Of a DNA stretch of 64,000 nt, positions 16,819-25,508 are shown piece by piece. The stretch lies in contig JADJXF010000009.1 of assembly GCA_016715995.1 (NCBI GenBank), positions 372,001 to 436,000 of the forward strand. Direction: 5' to 3'. Each line of letters starts with the position of its first letter. The stretch's first letter is position 1. Under the pieces are notes generated by a model that was not told where the DNA came from, did not search any database, and worked only from the letters and a program-made list of their open reading frames with translations. Source of the stretch: Flavobacteriales bacterium (GTDB lineage: Bacteria > Bacteroidota > Bacteroidia > Flavobacteriales_F > PHOS-HE28). Both the position numbers and the translations under genes were made by a program.

Positions 16819-17946
16819 TCAGGTCTTCGCGTTGAAGTCCTGCAGGCGCAGCGCGATCCGCTTGGCGGCGCGCTGGATCAGTTGGGCGCGCGGAGCGCCC
16901 TGGCCGATCTCCTGTTTGTTCACGCGGACCACATCGGCCAAGTGGATGCGTCCGGTCTCCGCATCGATGAGCTGCACATGCACCTCAATCTGCCGCACCA
17001 GGACATCGTCGAAGCGCGAGATCCGGGCGGTGAGCACGTATCGGGCGCCCATCAGCTTGCCTGCTTGCGCCACTTGCTGTTCGTCGAATGAACCGTTCAT
17101 CTGCCGACGCTGTTCGGCTAGCAGGCGTTCGGTGTTCTCGCGGTCCACAAGGATGATGAAGGGATCCCTGGTGTCAAGGATAGCCACCTTCACGTTCGTG
17201 GCCAACTGGATGCCCAGATCCTTGGCGGTAGCACCGGTAAGGAACTCCGACTGGCCGGATTGACTGTAAAGGGGCAGGTAGGCCAGGGTGTAGGAGGCTT
17301 CCGCACGGCACGCGTCGCGCTGCTGCAGCGCATCCTTGAACGCGGCATCAATCCCGACCACCTGATTGAACTTATGGTAGGCCTCGCGCCAAAGCCCGAG
17401 ATTCCTCGCATTGTGCCCCTCGCGATACAATGGCTCGGAGCGGGCCAACCGATTCAGGTGGCCGGCCTCCTGGTGGTCGCGGTTCAAAGCCTGGACACGC
17501 TCTGTGAGCTCCACGGTCTCTTGGAACCGCTCAGCGGCGAAAGCAGCCACGGCGTCCTCGTAAAGGCGCTCCGCCTCATGCTCCATCGCCTCTTTGCGCC
17601 GGGTCTCAAGCATTGGGCTCAGCTGCAGGTCGAGACCTTTGCGGTCCATCACCGCTTTGTAGCCGATCGCCTCTGCTCGGGCTTGATTGCCATTCGCCAG
17701 CTCATTCATCGTGTATGCGCCCAGCGCACGGTCCTGGATCCGATCAAGCAGCACTTGCGCGGTTCGTTTCATGCCTAGATGCGCCTGGACCTCCTTCGGT
17801 CTGCGCTCCAGGATCGCTGTGTAACGCTTGTGCGCCTCCGCGTGCATCCCTTCTTGTTCATAGGTCTCCGCGCTCTCCATTTGCTTCCGAATGGAGCCGC
17901 ATGCGCTGAGGCCGATCAGCAGGAGGAATGGAAGCACTGGGCGCAT
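16819..17946 (-). CDS. TPR and CsgG-like outer-membrane lipoprotein (375 aa)
   Basis: The lipobox LLIGLSAC puts the lipidated Cys at C16. Residues 25-230 are helical, TPR-like (AETYEQEGMHAEAHKRYTAI; YREGHNARNLGLWREAYHKF). Residues 235-370 resemble CsgG/FlgO-type folds (NVKVAILDTRDPFIILVDRE ... GARYVLTARIS). CsgG itself forms a secretion pore; without the pore hairpins visible I would only call this a CsgG-related envelope protein. A TAATTTG sequence (17960-17954 on the minus strand) lies 7 bases before the start and may be its -7 element. Confidence 0.82.
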   Translation of the reverse strand: MRPVLPFLLLIGLSACGSIRKQMESAETYEQEGMHAEAHKRYTAILERRPKEVQAHLGMKRTAQVLLDRIQDRALGAYTMNELANGNQARAEAIGYKAVMDRKGLDLQLSPMLETRRKEAMEHEAERLYEDAVAAFAAERFQETVELTERVQALNRDHQEAGHLNRLARSEPLYREGHNARNLGLWREAYHKFNQVVGIDAAFKDALQQRDACRAEASYTLAYLPLYSQSGQSEFLTGATAKDLGIQLATNVKVAILDTRDPFIILVDRENTERLLAEQRRQMNGSFDEQQVAQAGKLMGARYVLTARISRFDDVLVRQIEVHVQLIDAETGRIHLADVVRVNKQEIGQGAPRAQLIQRAAKRIALRLQDFNAKT

Positions 17947-17988
17947 GGTGGTGCAAATTACCGGTCAAGCGTCGTGCCGGAGCGCGTG

Positions 17989-17996
17989 TATGTTTG
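17989..17996 (+). promoter_or_regulatory. -7 element (TATGTTTG) 4 bases before the ABC permease start
   Basis: A perfect TAnnTTTG match ends 4 bases before the ATG at 18001; the transcript would be leaderless. Confidence 0.55.
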
Positions 17997-18000
17997 TCCG

Positions 18001-19023
18001 ATGCGCGTGGGCAGGATCGGTTGGTATGTGGCGCTTGCCTCGGCTGTCGCGGGTTTGGTGGCCATGGAGCTGATCGTCGGATCGACGCGCATTCCATTCC
18101 GCTCGGTGCTGCAAGTGTTGACCGGCGGTGCTTCGGATGAATCCATAGAGCGCGCCATTGTATTGGGGATCCGGCTTCCGCAGGCGCTCACAGCCCTGCT
18201 GGCCGGCGCAGGACTCGCCTGCGGCGGTTTGCTCATGCAGACGACTTTCCGCAATCCCCTCGCCGGACCCACCATCATGGGCGTGAGTTCGGGCGCAAGC
18301 CTCGGCGTGGCCTTGCTGATGCTTGCACAACCGATTTTGGCCGTCATGCCGGTGCCGCAGGACCTTGGACTATTGATGGGTGCCATGGTAGGCGCGATGG
18401 CCGTCCTGTTCGTTGTGATGGCCGCCGACCATCGGATCGGAGACGGTGTCACCTTGCTCATCGTCGGGTTGCTGGTGGGCTACCTGTGCGCGGCGGTCAT
18501 CGGTGTGCTGGAGGCCATGGGTAGTGCCAGTGCGCTGAAAGGGTTCGTGCTCTGGGGCCTGGGGTCGTTCGCTGGCGTGAGCCTTGAGCGCATCCCGTGG
18601 CTTGCAGCACCTGTTGTGGTCGGTTTGGTCATGGCGCTGCTTTTCATGAAGCCATTGAATGCGTTGCTGATGGGCGAGGATTACGCGGCCACCATGGGTG
18701 TGCATGCGCGGCGGACACGTCGCCGATTGCTCTGGATCACTGGGATCATGGCGGGGGCCATCACCGCATTCTGCGGCCCCATCGCCTTCATCGGTATGAT
18801 CACACCGCACATGGCCCGTGCGGCGATGCGTTCGAGTGATCACGCGGTCCTGCTGCCCGTTACCATGCTGATGGGATCGGCGCTGGCGCTGGGCTGCGAC
18901 CTCATCGCACGGTCAGCGATCACCGGTGGCGTGATTCCGCTGAACGCGGTGACCTCTCTGTTGGGAGTTCCCGTGGTGGCATGGGTACTGCTTGCAGGCA
19001 AACGATGGGGAAGCTTGACATGA
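18001..19023 (+). CDS. FecCD-family ABC transporter permease, iron-siderophore/cobalamin type (340 aa)
   Basis: An inner-membrane permease with eight to ten hydrophobic segments. Family motifs include LPQALTALLAGAGLACGGLLMQ, NPLAGPTIMGVSSGASLG and the C-terminal GPIAFIGMITPHMAR that contacts the ATPase. The ATG at 18001 is chosen because the -7 element abuts it and the N-terminal helix starts there. Its TGA overlaps the ATG of the ATPase gene. No substrate-binding protein or TonB receptor gene adjoins, so iron chelate or vitamin B12 cannot be decided. Confidence 0.93.
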   Translation: MRVGRIGWYVALASAVAGLVAMELIVGSTRIPFRSVLQVLTGGASDESIERAIVLGIRLPQALTALLAGAGLACGGLLMQTTFRNPLAGPTIMGVSSGASLGVALLMLAQPILAVMPVPQDLGLLMGAMVGAMAVLFVVMAADHRIGDGVTLLIVGLLVGYLCAAVIGVLEAMGSASALKGFVLWGLGSFAGVSLERIPWLAAPVVVGLVMALLFMKPLNALLMGEDYAATMGVHARRTRRRLLWITGIMAGAITAFCGPIAFIGMITPHMARAAMRSSDHAVLLPVTMLMGSALALGCDLIARSAITGGVIPLNAVTSLLGVPVVAWVLLAGKRWGSLT

Positions 19024-19805
19024 AGCCGCTGCTGCACGCATCGGGTGTTGCGGTGGGCTACCCAGGAAGGTCGCTCATTCGCGATGCATCATTTGAGTTG
19101 CATGGTGGCGAGATGGCCGCATTGATCGGCCTGAATGGCACGGGAAAGTCGACGCTGCTGCGCGCACTGGCTGGGCTGAGAGCGCCGGATTCCGGGACGG
19201 TCGAAGCGGATGGAGTGCAGCTTACCCAACTCTCCGCGGTGGAACGGGCGAGGACCGTGAGCATGGTGCTCGCTGGTCGCCCCAGCGCGGGATTGATGGA
19301 TGTTCGATCGCTCGTGGGTCTTGGCCGCCAGCCGTGGACCGGCATGCTCGGCGCATTGTCAGACCGGGATAAGGAGCGTGTGGAGGTCGCTCTTCAACAG
19401 GCCGGAGTCGAGCCATTCGCGGATCGGCTCTTTGGCTCCTTGAGCGACGGCGAGGCCCAGAAGGCGCTCATCGCCCGTGCCTTGGCGCAGGATGCACCGA
19501 TCATGCTCCTGGACGAGCCCACCGCGCACCTCGACCTGGTAAATCGCATCAGCGTGATGCGTCTGCTCCGCGACGTGTCCACCAACGGACGAAAGGCGGT
19601 GCTCCTCGCCACTCACGATCTGACCACCGCGCTGGAACTATGCGATCGAATCGCGTTGCTGCATGAGGGCTCGCTCTGGTGGGGAACGCCCGCCGAGGTC
19701 ATTGCTTCCGGCCTGCTCGCTACGGCGTTTGCCAAGGACGGCATGCGCTTCGACGCCGCTTCCGGGACGCTACGAGCAACAACAGAGAAGCCCCTTCAGG
19801 AATAG
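19020..19805 (+). CDS. ABC transporter ATPase of a siderophore/cobalamin importer (261 aa)
   Basis: Powers the FecCD-type permease encoded just upstream. Walker A is GLNGTGKST at about 38-46, the signature is LSDGEAQKALIARAL (LSGGQ variant with Asp), and Walker B with switch Glu is MLLDEPTAHLDL, followed by the H-loop LATHDL. The ATG at 19020 overlaps the permease stop codon as ATGA, so translation is coupled. A terminator hairpin covers its last codons. Confidence 0.94.
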   Translation: MKPLLHASGVAVGYPGRSLIRDASFELHGGEMAALIGLNGTGKSTLLRALAGLRAPDSGTVEADGVQLTQLSAVERARTVSMVLAGRPSAGLMDVRSLVGLGRQPWTGMLGALSDRDKERVEVALQQAGVEPFADRLFGSLSDGEAQKALIARALAQDAPIMLLDEPTAHLDLVNRISVMRLLRDVSTNGRKAVLLATHDLTTALELCDRIALLHEGSLWWGTPAEVIASGLLATAFAKDGMRFDAASGTLRATTEKPLQE

Positions 19806-19813
19806 GGGCTTCA
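19788..19813 (+). terminator. Bidirectional terminator between the ABC operon and mscL
   Basis: GAAGCCCCT at 19788-19796 pairs with AGGGGCTTC at 19805-19813 around an 8-base loop; the stem overlaps the ATPase stop codon. Confidence 0.75.
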
Positions 19814-19832
19814 ATGGTTCAGCAGCCGGCTA

Positions 19833-20204
19833 CTACTTCTTCAAGGCATCGCGGATCTCCATCAGGAGCTTGTCCGTGCTGCTCGGCTCAGGCGGTGCGG
19901 CGGGCGCGGCGGCCTCCTTCTTCTTGCTGGCATTGATCGCCTTGATCATGAGGAAGATGACGAAGGCGATGATGACGAAGTCCAGCACATTACCCAGGAA
20001 GGAACCCAGCTTGACGCCAGGACCCACCTCGATGGTCTTCCAATCGGCATCGGCCGGAAGGAAGACGTTGATGATGGGCATGATGACATCCGCGACGAAC
20101 GAGGAGACGATCTTTCCGAAAGCACCGCCGATGATGACACCGACAGCGAGGTCCACGACGTTTCCTTTCATCGCGAACTCCTTGAACTCCTTCATCATGC
20201 CCAT
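19833..20204 (-). CDS. mscL: Large-conductance mechanosensitive channel MscL (123 aa)
   Basis: A homopentameric inner-membrane pore that opens on hypo-osmotic shock. The N-terminal FKEFAMKGNVVDLAVGVIIG segment and TM1 are followed by a short periplasmic loop and TM2 (LDFVIIAFVIFLMIKAI), then an Ala-rich linker and the C-terminal helix (DKLLMEIRDALKK). The start MGMMKEF is the family start; two further in-frame Met codons lie within three residues. A -7 element is 22 bases upstream. Confidence 0.96.
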   Translation of the reverse strand: MGMMKEFKEFAMKGNVVDLAVGVIIGGAFGKIVSSFVADVIMPIINVFLPADADWKTIEVGPGVKLGSFLGNVLDFVIIAFVIFLMIKAINASKKKEAAAPAAPPEPSSTDKLLMEIRDALKK

Positions 20205-20226
20205 GTGCGTGTGGTTTTGGTTGAGG

Positions 20227-20234
20227 CGAATGTA
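20227..20234 (-). promoter_or_regulatory. -7 element of mscL (TACATTCG)
   Basis: Reads TACATTCG on the minus strand, 22 bases before the mscL start codon. Confidence 0.5.
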
Positions 20235-20259
20235 GCTTCCGATTTCGACCCGGATGCCG

Positions 20260-20799
20260 TTAGCCCTGCCTGCGTTTGAAGCGAAGGCGTTCGATACGGA
20301 GGTTGCCATCCTTGCCGGGTCCAACCACTCGGACACTCCACGTGCCGTCAAGCTGCAGTGCGTAGCTGATGCGCTGCGGGAAGTCGTGCGCCGCATTCTC
20401 GAATACCATACTGTCGCCAGCGCAGGTGGACATTCGGAATGCTATTTCGCCACCTGCGTTCTGTGAGGGAATGCGGGCGTGATAGGATGGAACGCCAACG
20501 CTATCCACGGTGATGCGGAGGTGCTCGATGAATACGGTGTCCTTCTCCACCATCACGAAGCCGATGCCGGAGTAGAAGGCATCGTCCGTGCGGCTCCAGC
20601 GTTCATGCACCACCGCGCCCGGTTCGGCCTCCTCATCCGTCCAGTCGCCCAAGAGTTTCAGAACTAGTTCGCCGAAGCGGTTGGCATTGTTGTTAACGAT
20701 GGCTACTGCCTCGTTCGCCGGCTTGGTGTTTGGTTCAGCTGCAGGGCCCCCGCAGGAGAGCAGCAGTGCAGCGAGGGTAAGGAAGATGATTCGTTTCAT
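20260..20799 (-). CDS. DUF6265-like lipoprotein (179 aa)
   Basis: A lipobox (LAALLLSC, C16) marks it as a lipoprotein. The core has a lipocalin-like pattern (LLGDWTDEEAEPGAVVHERW near 50-70) and the motif FENAAHDFPQRISY near 133-146, characteristic of the DUF6265 domain. Function is unknown. It is the last gene of a minus-strand operon after the DUF349 and thioesterase genes, and its first 65 bases overlap the end of the thioesterase reading frame. Confidence 0.82.
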   Translation of the reverse strand: MKRIIFLTLAALLLSCGGPAAEPNTKPANEAVAIVNNNANRFGELVLKLLGDWTDEEAEPGAVVHERWSRTDDAFYSGIGFVMVEKDTVFIEHLRITVDSVGVPSYHARIPSQNAGGEIAFRMSTCAGDSMVFENAAHDFPQRISYALQLDGTWSVRVVGPGKDGNLRIERLRFKRRQG

Positions 20800-21229
20800 G
20801 GTGGTTCAGGCTGATTGCAGTTGCGCGATTCGCTTCGCGGATGGCATCGGGCACGCGGGTCTTTGCCTGCGCTGGATAGTCGTACATCACCTGCACGCTG
20901 GTGCCGGCGGCCACTATGGCGCCGCGTTCATCGGCGATTTCGTAGGCCATGGTGAAGCTGGTATCGCCCACAATGGTGCAGCCGCAGCGCACGGTGAGGC
21001 GCATGGGCCACTCAACCGGGCGCTTGAAGTCGCAGGTGGTACTGGCCAGGAGCACGCCCAATCCCGTTTCTTCGTGTGAGCGCAGCACGCCAATTCGCTG
21101 GAGATAGTGCATGCGCACGCTCTCGAAGTAGCGGAAGTACACCACGTTGTTCAGGTGGCCGAAGGCGTCCTGCTCGCCCCACGCCACGGGAATCTCGATG
21201 CTGACGACGAAAGGCAAGTGAGCGTTCAA
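20735..21229 (-). CDS. Acyl-CoA thioesterase, 4HBT/YbgC family (164 aa)
   Basis: A hotdog-fold thioesterase with the YbgC-type motif VAWGEQDAFGHLNNVVYFRYFE near 14-35, containing the catalytic Asp (D21) region. It probably hydrolyses acyl-CoA. The start overlaps the DUF349 stop by 4 bases. The tail after about residue 140 is unusual: it reads in a different frame through the signal peptide of the next gene for 65 bases, and a TGA in the neighbouring frame lies six bases before the next ATG. A 1-base indel near the 3' end is therefore possible. Confidence 0.88.
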   Translation of the reverse strand: MNAHLPFVVSIEIPVAWGEQDAFGHLNNVVYFRYFESVRMHYLQRIGVLRSHEETGLGVLLASTTCDFKRPVEWPMRLTVRCGCTIVGDTSFTMAYEIADERGAIVAAGTSVQVMYDYPAQAKTRVPDAIREANRATAISLNHHETNHLPYPRCTAALLRGPCS

Positions 21230-22965
21230 CGCAGTTCCTTCAGCAGTTCCCGGTGCTGGCCCTTGAGGCGCTCCACATCGCGGCCCAGCTTCTCGATCTT
21301 CTTCTCCATCTCGCGCTTCATCTCCTCGCCGGTCGCGCTCTTGAAGTTGAACATGCCCATGCTGCGCTCCATCTGCTTCATCTCACCCTCAACCTCCTCG
21401 ATCTTCCGCTTGATGAACCGGCTCTCGCGCTCGATGTTGAACTTGCCCTCAGGACCGCTCTTCAGTTCCTCCACATGGTCCTGGAACCGCATCCGTTGGC
21501 GCTCATCCGCGGCGAGCTTCAGCTGATTGTAGTGCTTGTCCAGCGCTGCGCGGTAGCGGTCGTTCAGGGCGTCGAACTGCTTGGGTGAGACGCGCCCGGT
21601 GTTCATCCAGCGCAGGCTGAAGGCCTTCAGTGCCTCCAAGTCCTTGCTGCGGTCCCCGGTATGCTGGAAGCCATCGATCTCGGCGATGAGCGCCTCTTTG
21701 GCCTGCACGTTCACCGCTTGCTCGGCGTCCTGCTGCGCGAAGGTGGATTTCCGGTTCTGGAAGAACGCGTCGCAGGCTTCGCGGAATTTGTTCCAGAGCT
21801 TGTTCTCGTCTCGCGGACCGGCGCTGCCTGCTTCCTTCCACTGTTGTTGCAACGCCTTGAGGCGATCGGCCGTTCGTCGCCATTCGGTGCTGTCCTTGAG
21901 CGCGACGGCCTCATTCAGCAGCGCCTGCTTGCGCTCGCGCACGGCCTTGTACTGGTCGCGCAGTTGATCGAACCAGGCGCGCTTGGCCGTGAAGAACACG
22001 TTGCACTGCTCGCGGAACTCCTTCCACACGCGCTCGTTGTCCTTCTTGGTGGCGAAGCCCACGCTCTTCCATGCGTTCTGCAGCTCCAGCACCTGATCGG
22101 TGAGTTCCTTCCAGTCCCTGGCCGATTGCGCCTGCATCGCGGCGGTCAGCGCCTGCACCTTCTCAACCAGCGTCTGCTTCGCCTGCAGGTTGGCCTCGTG
22201 CTCCGCTCGGCGGGCGCGGTAGTGCTCGTTGATCTTGTCGTACACCACGCGTGTGGCGTCCCAGAAGCCGTTACGGATCGATTCCCATTCCTCCTTCGCC
22301 ACCGGGCCGATCTGCTGCCACTTGTCCTGGTAGTCGCGGATTTGCTGCTCCAGATCCCGGACATTGTCCTTTTGCGCGAGGGACTGCACATCGCTCACGA
22401 GCGCTTGTTTCAGCGCCGTGTTCTTCCGTAGGTCGTGGTCACGGAGCTCCTTGTAGATGCGGATGTGGTAGAAGAACTCATCGAGCAGGTGGCTGTAGTC
22501 GCGTTGCAGATCGCGGTAGGCCTGGCCGGGCACAGGGCCGATCGTCTTCCACTTCTCCTGCAGTTCCTTGAACCGGTTGAACGCCGTGCCGATGTTCTCC
22601 TCCCCGGTGATGAGGGCCTTCAGCTCCTCCATCACGCCCTGCTTGGCGGCAAGGTTGTCCGTCTCTTCCTTCAGTTTCTTGCGGCGGATCTCGTTCACCC
22701 GCTGGTTGTACGCATCGAGGAGTTGCTTGAAGCGCTTGTCCTCCTCGTCATGCAGCGGCGCCGATTCCATCGCCATGGGCGCTTCACCGGTAACGTCGGC
22801 CATGACCTGCTCACCTTCGCCATGAACCTCGGCATGCTGGTGCTGATGCGCCACCAAGGACTCGTAAGCCTCCTTGGTCACTTCCACTGCTTCGGCGGCG
22901 CCTTCCACATCTTCCTGTGAAACGAGTTCCTGGAGCCGGGCGAGCAGCTCTGTCTTCGTGGCCAT
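21226..22965 (-). CDS. DUF349 repeat protein (579 aa)
   Basis: A highly charged helical protein with at least five DUF349 modules, each about 65-75 residues with a conserved WK.IGP or W...G signature (KWKTIGPVPGQAYRDLQRDY; KWQQIGPVAKEEWESIRNGF; AWKSVGFATKKDNERVWKEF; QWKEAGSAGPRDENKLWNKF). Function of the family is not established. It is the first gene of an operon with the thioesterase and DUF6265 genes, with overlapping stop and start codons. A perfect -7 element lies 36 bases upstream. Confidence 0.92.
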   Translation of the reverse strand: MATKTELLARLQELVSQEDVEGAAEAVEVTKEAYESLVAHQHQHAEVHGEGEQVMADVTGEAPMAMESAPLHDEEDKRFKQLLDAYNQRVNEIRRKKLKEETDNLAAKQGVMEELKALITGEENIGTAFNRFKELQEKWKTIGPVPGQAYRDLQRDYSHLLDEFFYHIRIYKELRDHDLRKNTALKQALVSDVQSLAQKDNVRDLEQQIRDYQDKWQQIGPVAKEEWESIRNGFWDATRVVYDKINEHYRARRAEHEANLQAKQTLVEKVQALTAAMQAQSARDWKELTDQVLELQNAWKSVGFATKKDNERVWKEFREQCNVFFTAKRAWFDQLRDQYKAVRERKQALLNEAVALKDSTEWRRTADRLKALQQQWKEAGSAGPRDENKLWNKFREACDAFFQNRKSTFAQQDAEQAVNVQAKEALIAEIDGFQHTGDRSKDLEALKAFSLRWMNTGRVSPKQFDALNDRYRAALDKHYNQLKLAADERQRMRFQDHVEELKSGPEGKFNIERESRFIKRKIEEVEGEMKQMERSMGMFNFKSATGEEMKREMEKKIEKLGRDVERLKGQHRELLKELR

Positions 22966-23000
22966 GCGATCGTGCTTAGGCCTTCCTGGCCCCTACGGGC

Positions 23001-23008
23001 CAAATATA
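23001..23008 (-). promoter_or_regulatory. -7 element of the DUF349 operon (TATATTTG)
   Basis: Perfect TAnnTTTG match on the minus strand, leader about 30 bases. Confidence 0.6.
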
Positions 23009-23037
23009 GAAGGGCGCTTCGGCCCGATAGGCAGGAG

Positions 23038-24477
23038 CTACACGGCGATGCCGAGCATGCACACATCGTCCACTTGCTCTTCGGCCCCTTTCCAGTCGAG
23101 GAATGCCTGCTCCAGCAAGGCAGCCTGCCGTTCCATGGATTCGGTCTTATTGGTCTCGATGAGCTGGTGCAGGCGCGCCGCCATGAAGCGCTGGCGCTCC
23201 GGTCCGCCGAATTGGTCCACGTAGCCATCGCTGAAGAGGTAGATGCGGTCGCCGGGCGAGTAGGCCAGCTTGTGGCAGGTGTACTTGCGGTCTAGTTCCT
23301 GGTGAGCGCCGCCTACGGGGCGACGGTCCCCGTTGATCACGGAGAGCTGACCATCATGCAGCCAATACAGCGGACGGAACGCGCCTGCGAAAAGGATCTC
23401 GCGACGCATGCGGTCGATGCGGCAAAGGGCGATGTCCATTCCGTCGCCGGCGCCACGACGCTGGCCTTGCTGGTGCAGGGCGGTCACCACTCGCGTGTTG
23501 AGCAGGTTGAGCAGCTCCGCCGGGTCCTTCTCCGAATGGGCGGGCACGATTTCATTGAGCAGGGAGCAGCCGATGGCGGCCATCATGGCTCCGGGAAGGC
23601 CGTGGCCGGTGGCATCCGCAGCGGCCACGAAGCACACATCGTCGCTGAGGCGGTGGCACCAGTGGAAATCGCCGCTCACGACGTCCTTGGGGCGGTCGAT
23701 GACGAAAGCGCCTTCGAAGAGTTCCCGATAGGCGGATGGTGGAGGCACCAGGGCCCGTTGGATCTTCCCGGCATACGCGATGCTGTCGGTGATGTCGAGG
23801 TTGCGCAAAGCCAGGGCCAGGCGATCGGCTTCGCTCTGCTGCACCCACCGGCCTACCGAGCGGAACAACACCACTCCTGCAAGGGCGAAGAGCGCCAAGG
23901 CGATACCGATGTTGCGCCAGAGCACAGCATAGGCGTGAGCATCCGCGTTGGAGCGTTGCATGCTGGCAACCAGAATGCCCGTGGTGGTGCCGATCTGCTC
24001 ATCGCGCAGCGGTTCCACAGCGATGTATTCCAAGGCGTCACCTGCCAAGCGGCCTCCTTCGTCATAGAGGTCTAGCAGGCCGGTGGACCCGGCGAAGGGT
24101 TCACGGAAACGCGGCCTCTCCTCCGAGGTGGCTACGATGATCAGCGCGCCTGCGTCATCCTTGGCGAGCAGGAGCAAGGGGGCATCCAGCTCGCTCCGCT
24201 GCGCCGCTTTACGCAATTGTTCATGCACCACGTAATAGCGCGCGTCCTGCGTGTTCTTGATGATGGTGCCCGGGGCCGTGTACTTCTCCAGCAACAGGGG
24301 CGTATGACGGGCTGGAATCTGGTCGGCCAGTGAGCTGGCGATGCTGCCGAGGCGTGTGACGGCTTCTCTGCGCTGGCCTTTCAACTCGTACCAATGCGCT
24401 ACACCGATGAAGGCCGCGCACAGCACGAATAGCGTGCCGTAGAGGAACAGCAGGATTCTGTGCGAGGAGCGGTTCAC
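23038..24477 (-). CDS. Membrane-bound SpoIIE-type serine phosphatase (479 aa, GTG start)
   Basis: Two membrane helices (about 9-26 and 187-205) enclose a ~160-residue extracytoplasmic sensor region. The C-terminal PP2C/SpoIIE domain begins at YAGKIQRALVPP and carries the metal motifs RPKDVVSGDFHW, ADATGHGLPGAMM and FSDGYVDQFGG. Such enzymes dephosphorylate anti-anti-sigma (STAS) proteins or act as stand-alone signalling phosphatases. The GTG at 24477 is chosen because it immediately precedes the first helix; earlier Met codons would add a low-complexity stretch running into the divergent gene. A CTTTG-type -7 sequence ends 9 bases upstream. Confidence 0.9.
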   Translation of the reverse strand: MNRSSHRILLFLYGTLFVLCAAFIGVAHWYELKGQRREAVTRLGSIASSLADQIPARHTPLLLEKYTAPGTIIKNTQDARYYVVHEQLRKAAQRSELDAPLLLLAKDDAGALIIVATSEERPRFREPFAGSTGLLDLYDEGGRLAGDALEYIAVEPLRDEQIGTTTGILVASMQRSNADAHAYAVLWRNIGIALALFALAGVVLFRSVGRWVQQSEADRLALALRNLDITDSIAYAGKIQRALVPPPSAYRELFEGAFVIDRPKDVVSGDFHWCHRLSDDVCFVAAADATGHGLPGAMMAAIGCSLLNEIVPAHSEKDPAELLNLLNTRVVTALHQQGQRRGAGDGMDIALCRIDRMRREILFAGAFRPLYWLHDGQLSVINGDRRPVGGAHQELDRKYTCHKLAYSPGDRIYLFSDGYVDQFGGPERQRFMAARLHQLIETNKTESMERQAALLEQAFLDWKGAEEQVDDVCMLGIAV

Positions 24478-24603
24478 GGGTGCGGACAAAGCGTTCTGCC
24501 GAAGCGGTTGGGCTCCGGCGGACGTTCCTACGCAGATTGTGGGGAAAAGGTGACCCGCGTCAGACCTGGAATCTCTACTGTCCGTCCAAGGGAAAGGCGC
24601 TTC

Positions 24604-24611
24604 TACCTTCG
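24604..24611 (+). promoter_or_regulatory. -7 element (TACCTTCG) 7 bases before a T9SS cargo gene
   Basis: The same octamer as the rpoD promoter; it ends 7 bases before the ATG at 24619, implying a leaderless or very short leader. Confidence 0.5.
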
Positions 24612-24618
24612 ACTCCAA

Positions 24619-25482
24619 ATGGCCGTGAGACCCTTGCTTCTTGCCCTCGCGTTGAGTGGCGGGTTCGTTGCGAAGCCGCAGACCACCACCTCTGTGCAGG
24701 ACGGGGATTGGGGGGATCCGGCCACATGGGACTGCAATTGCATCCCTGAAGTAGTCAATGCCGTGGTGGTGCATCAGGTGCGTATCGCGACGAATACCTT
24801 CCTGATGCAACGTGTCCACGTGATGCCGGTTGGGAGCCTGGTCATGGACGAGTTCTTCTCGGTGGCCATCATGGATACCGTGATCAACGACGGCCTCATG
24901 GACCTCAAGGGCGATATCGACGTGGACTGGGCGCTCCTCAACAACAGCACCATCCATATCGAGGGCGTCATCCACAACGATGCGCTGCTGGTGATGGGCG
25001 GGCCGGACGCGCTGCTCACCACCGACAACATCGGCAACTACGACACCATCGAGGGTGAAGGCCGCATCTGCGTGGCGGGCTTCACGGAGAACACCGGCAC
25101 GATCCAGGGGCTGATCGACTTCTGCGACCTGACGCCCACTGTGTCATCACCACCGTACATCGATGACAATACAGGAGTCGTAGCGGGTTCAGTCACCTTT
25201 TGTGCAGCTGTTGGCTGCGGACCATCGGCGATTGACACACCGAACGCACTGTCAGGCGTGCGGATCTGGCCGGTTCCTGCGCAAGACCATCTAGAGTTGG
25301 AGGTGCCGGTTGAGTCCAGCATCGAGTTGCTTGATGCGAGCGGGAGGATTGTGCTGGCGCGCAGCATCCAGAACCGTGGACCGGTAACGTTGGGAATCGC
25401 GCATCTGCCGGTCGGGCTATACGCGGCTGTGATACGCGCTGGGGAGGAGCATGGCATCCTGCGCTTTATGATCGCGCGCTGA
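24619..25482 (+). CDS. T9SS-secreted beta-helix-like protein (287 aa)
   Basis: A signal peptide (about 1-22) precedes a DGDWGDPATWDCNCIPE motif, common at the start of Bacteroidota extracellular proteins with parallel beta-helix or G8-like folds. The middle (70-175) is a series of short beta-rich, Asn/Gly/Asp-containing strands (INDGLMDLKGDIDVDW). The last ~75 residues are a type A T9SS sorting domain (IWPVPAQDHLELEVP ... LLDASGRIVL ... LPVGLYAAVI). Function unknown; secreted or surface-attached. It converges on pruA. Confidence 0.87.
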   Translation: MAVRPLLLALALSGGFVAKPQTTTSVQDGDWGDPATWDCNCIPEVVNAVVVHQVRIATNTFLMQRVHVMPVGSLVMDEFFSVAIMDTVINDGLMDLKGDIDVDWALLNNSTIHIEGVIHNDALLVMGGPDALLTTDNIGNYDTIEGEGRICVAGFTENTGTIQGLIDFCDLTPTVSSPPYIDDNTGVVAGSVTFCAAVGCGPSAIDTPNALSGVRIWPVPAQDHLELEVPVESSIELLDASGRIVLARSIQNRGPVTLGIAHLPVGLYAAVIRAGEEHGILRFMIAR

Positions 25483-25508
25483 TGCTTTGAGCCACGCGCG
25501 GCGCCTCC

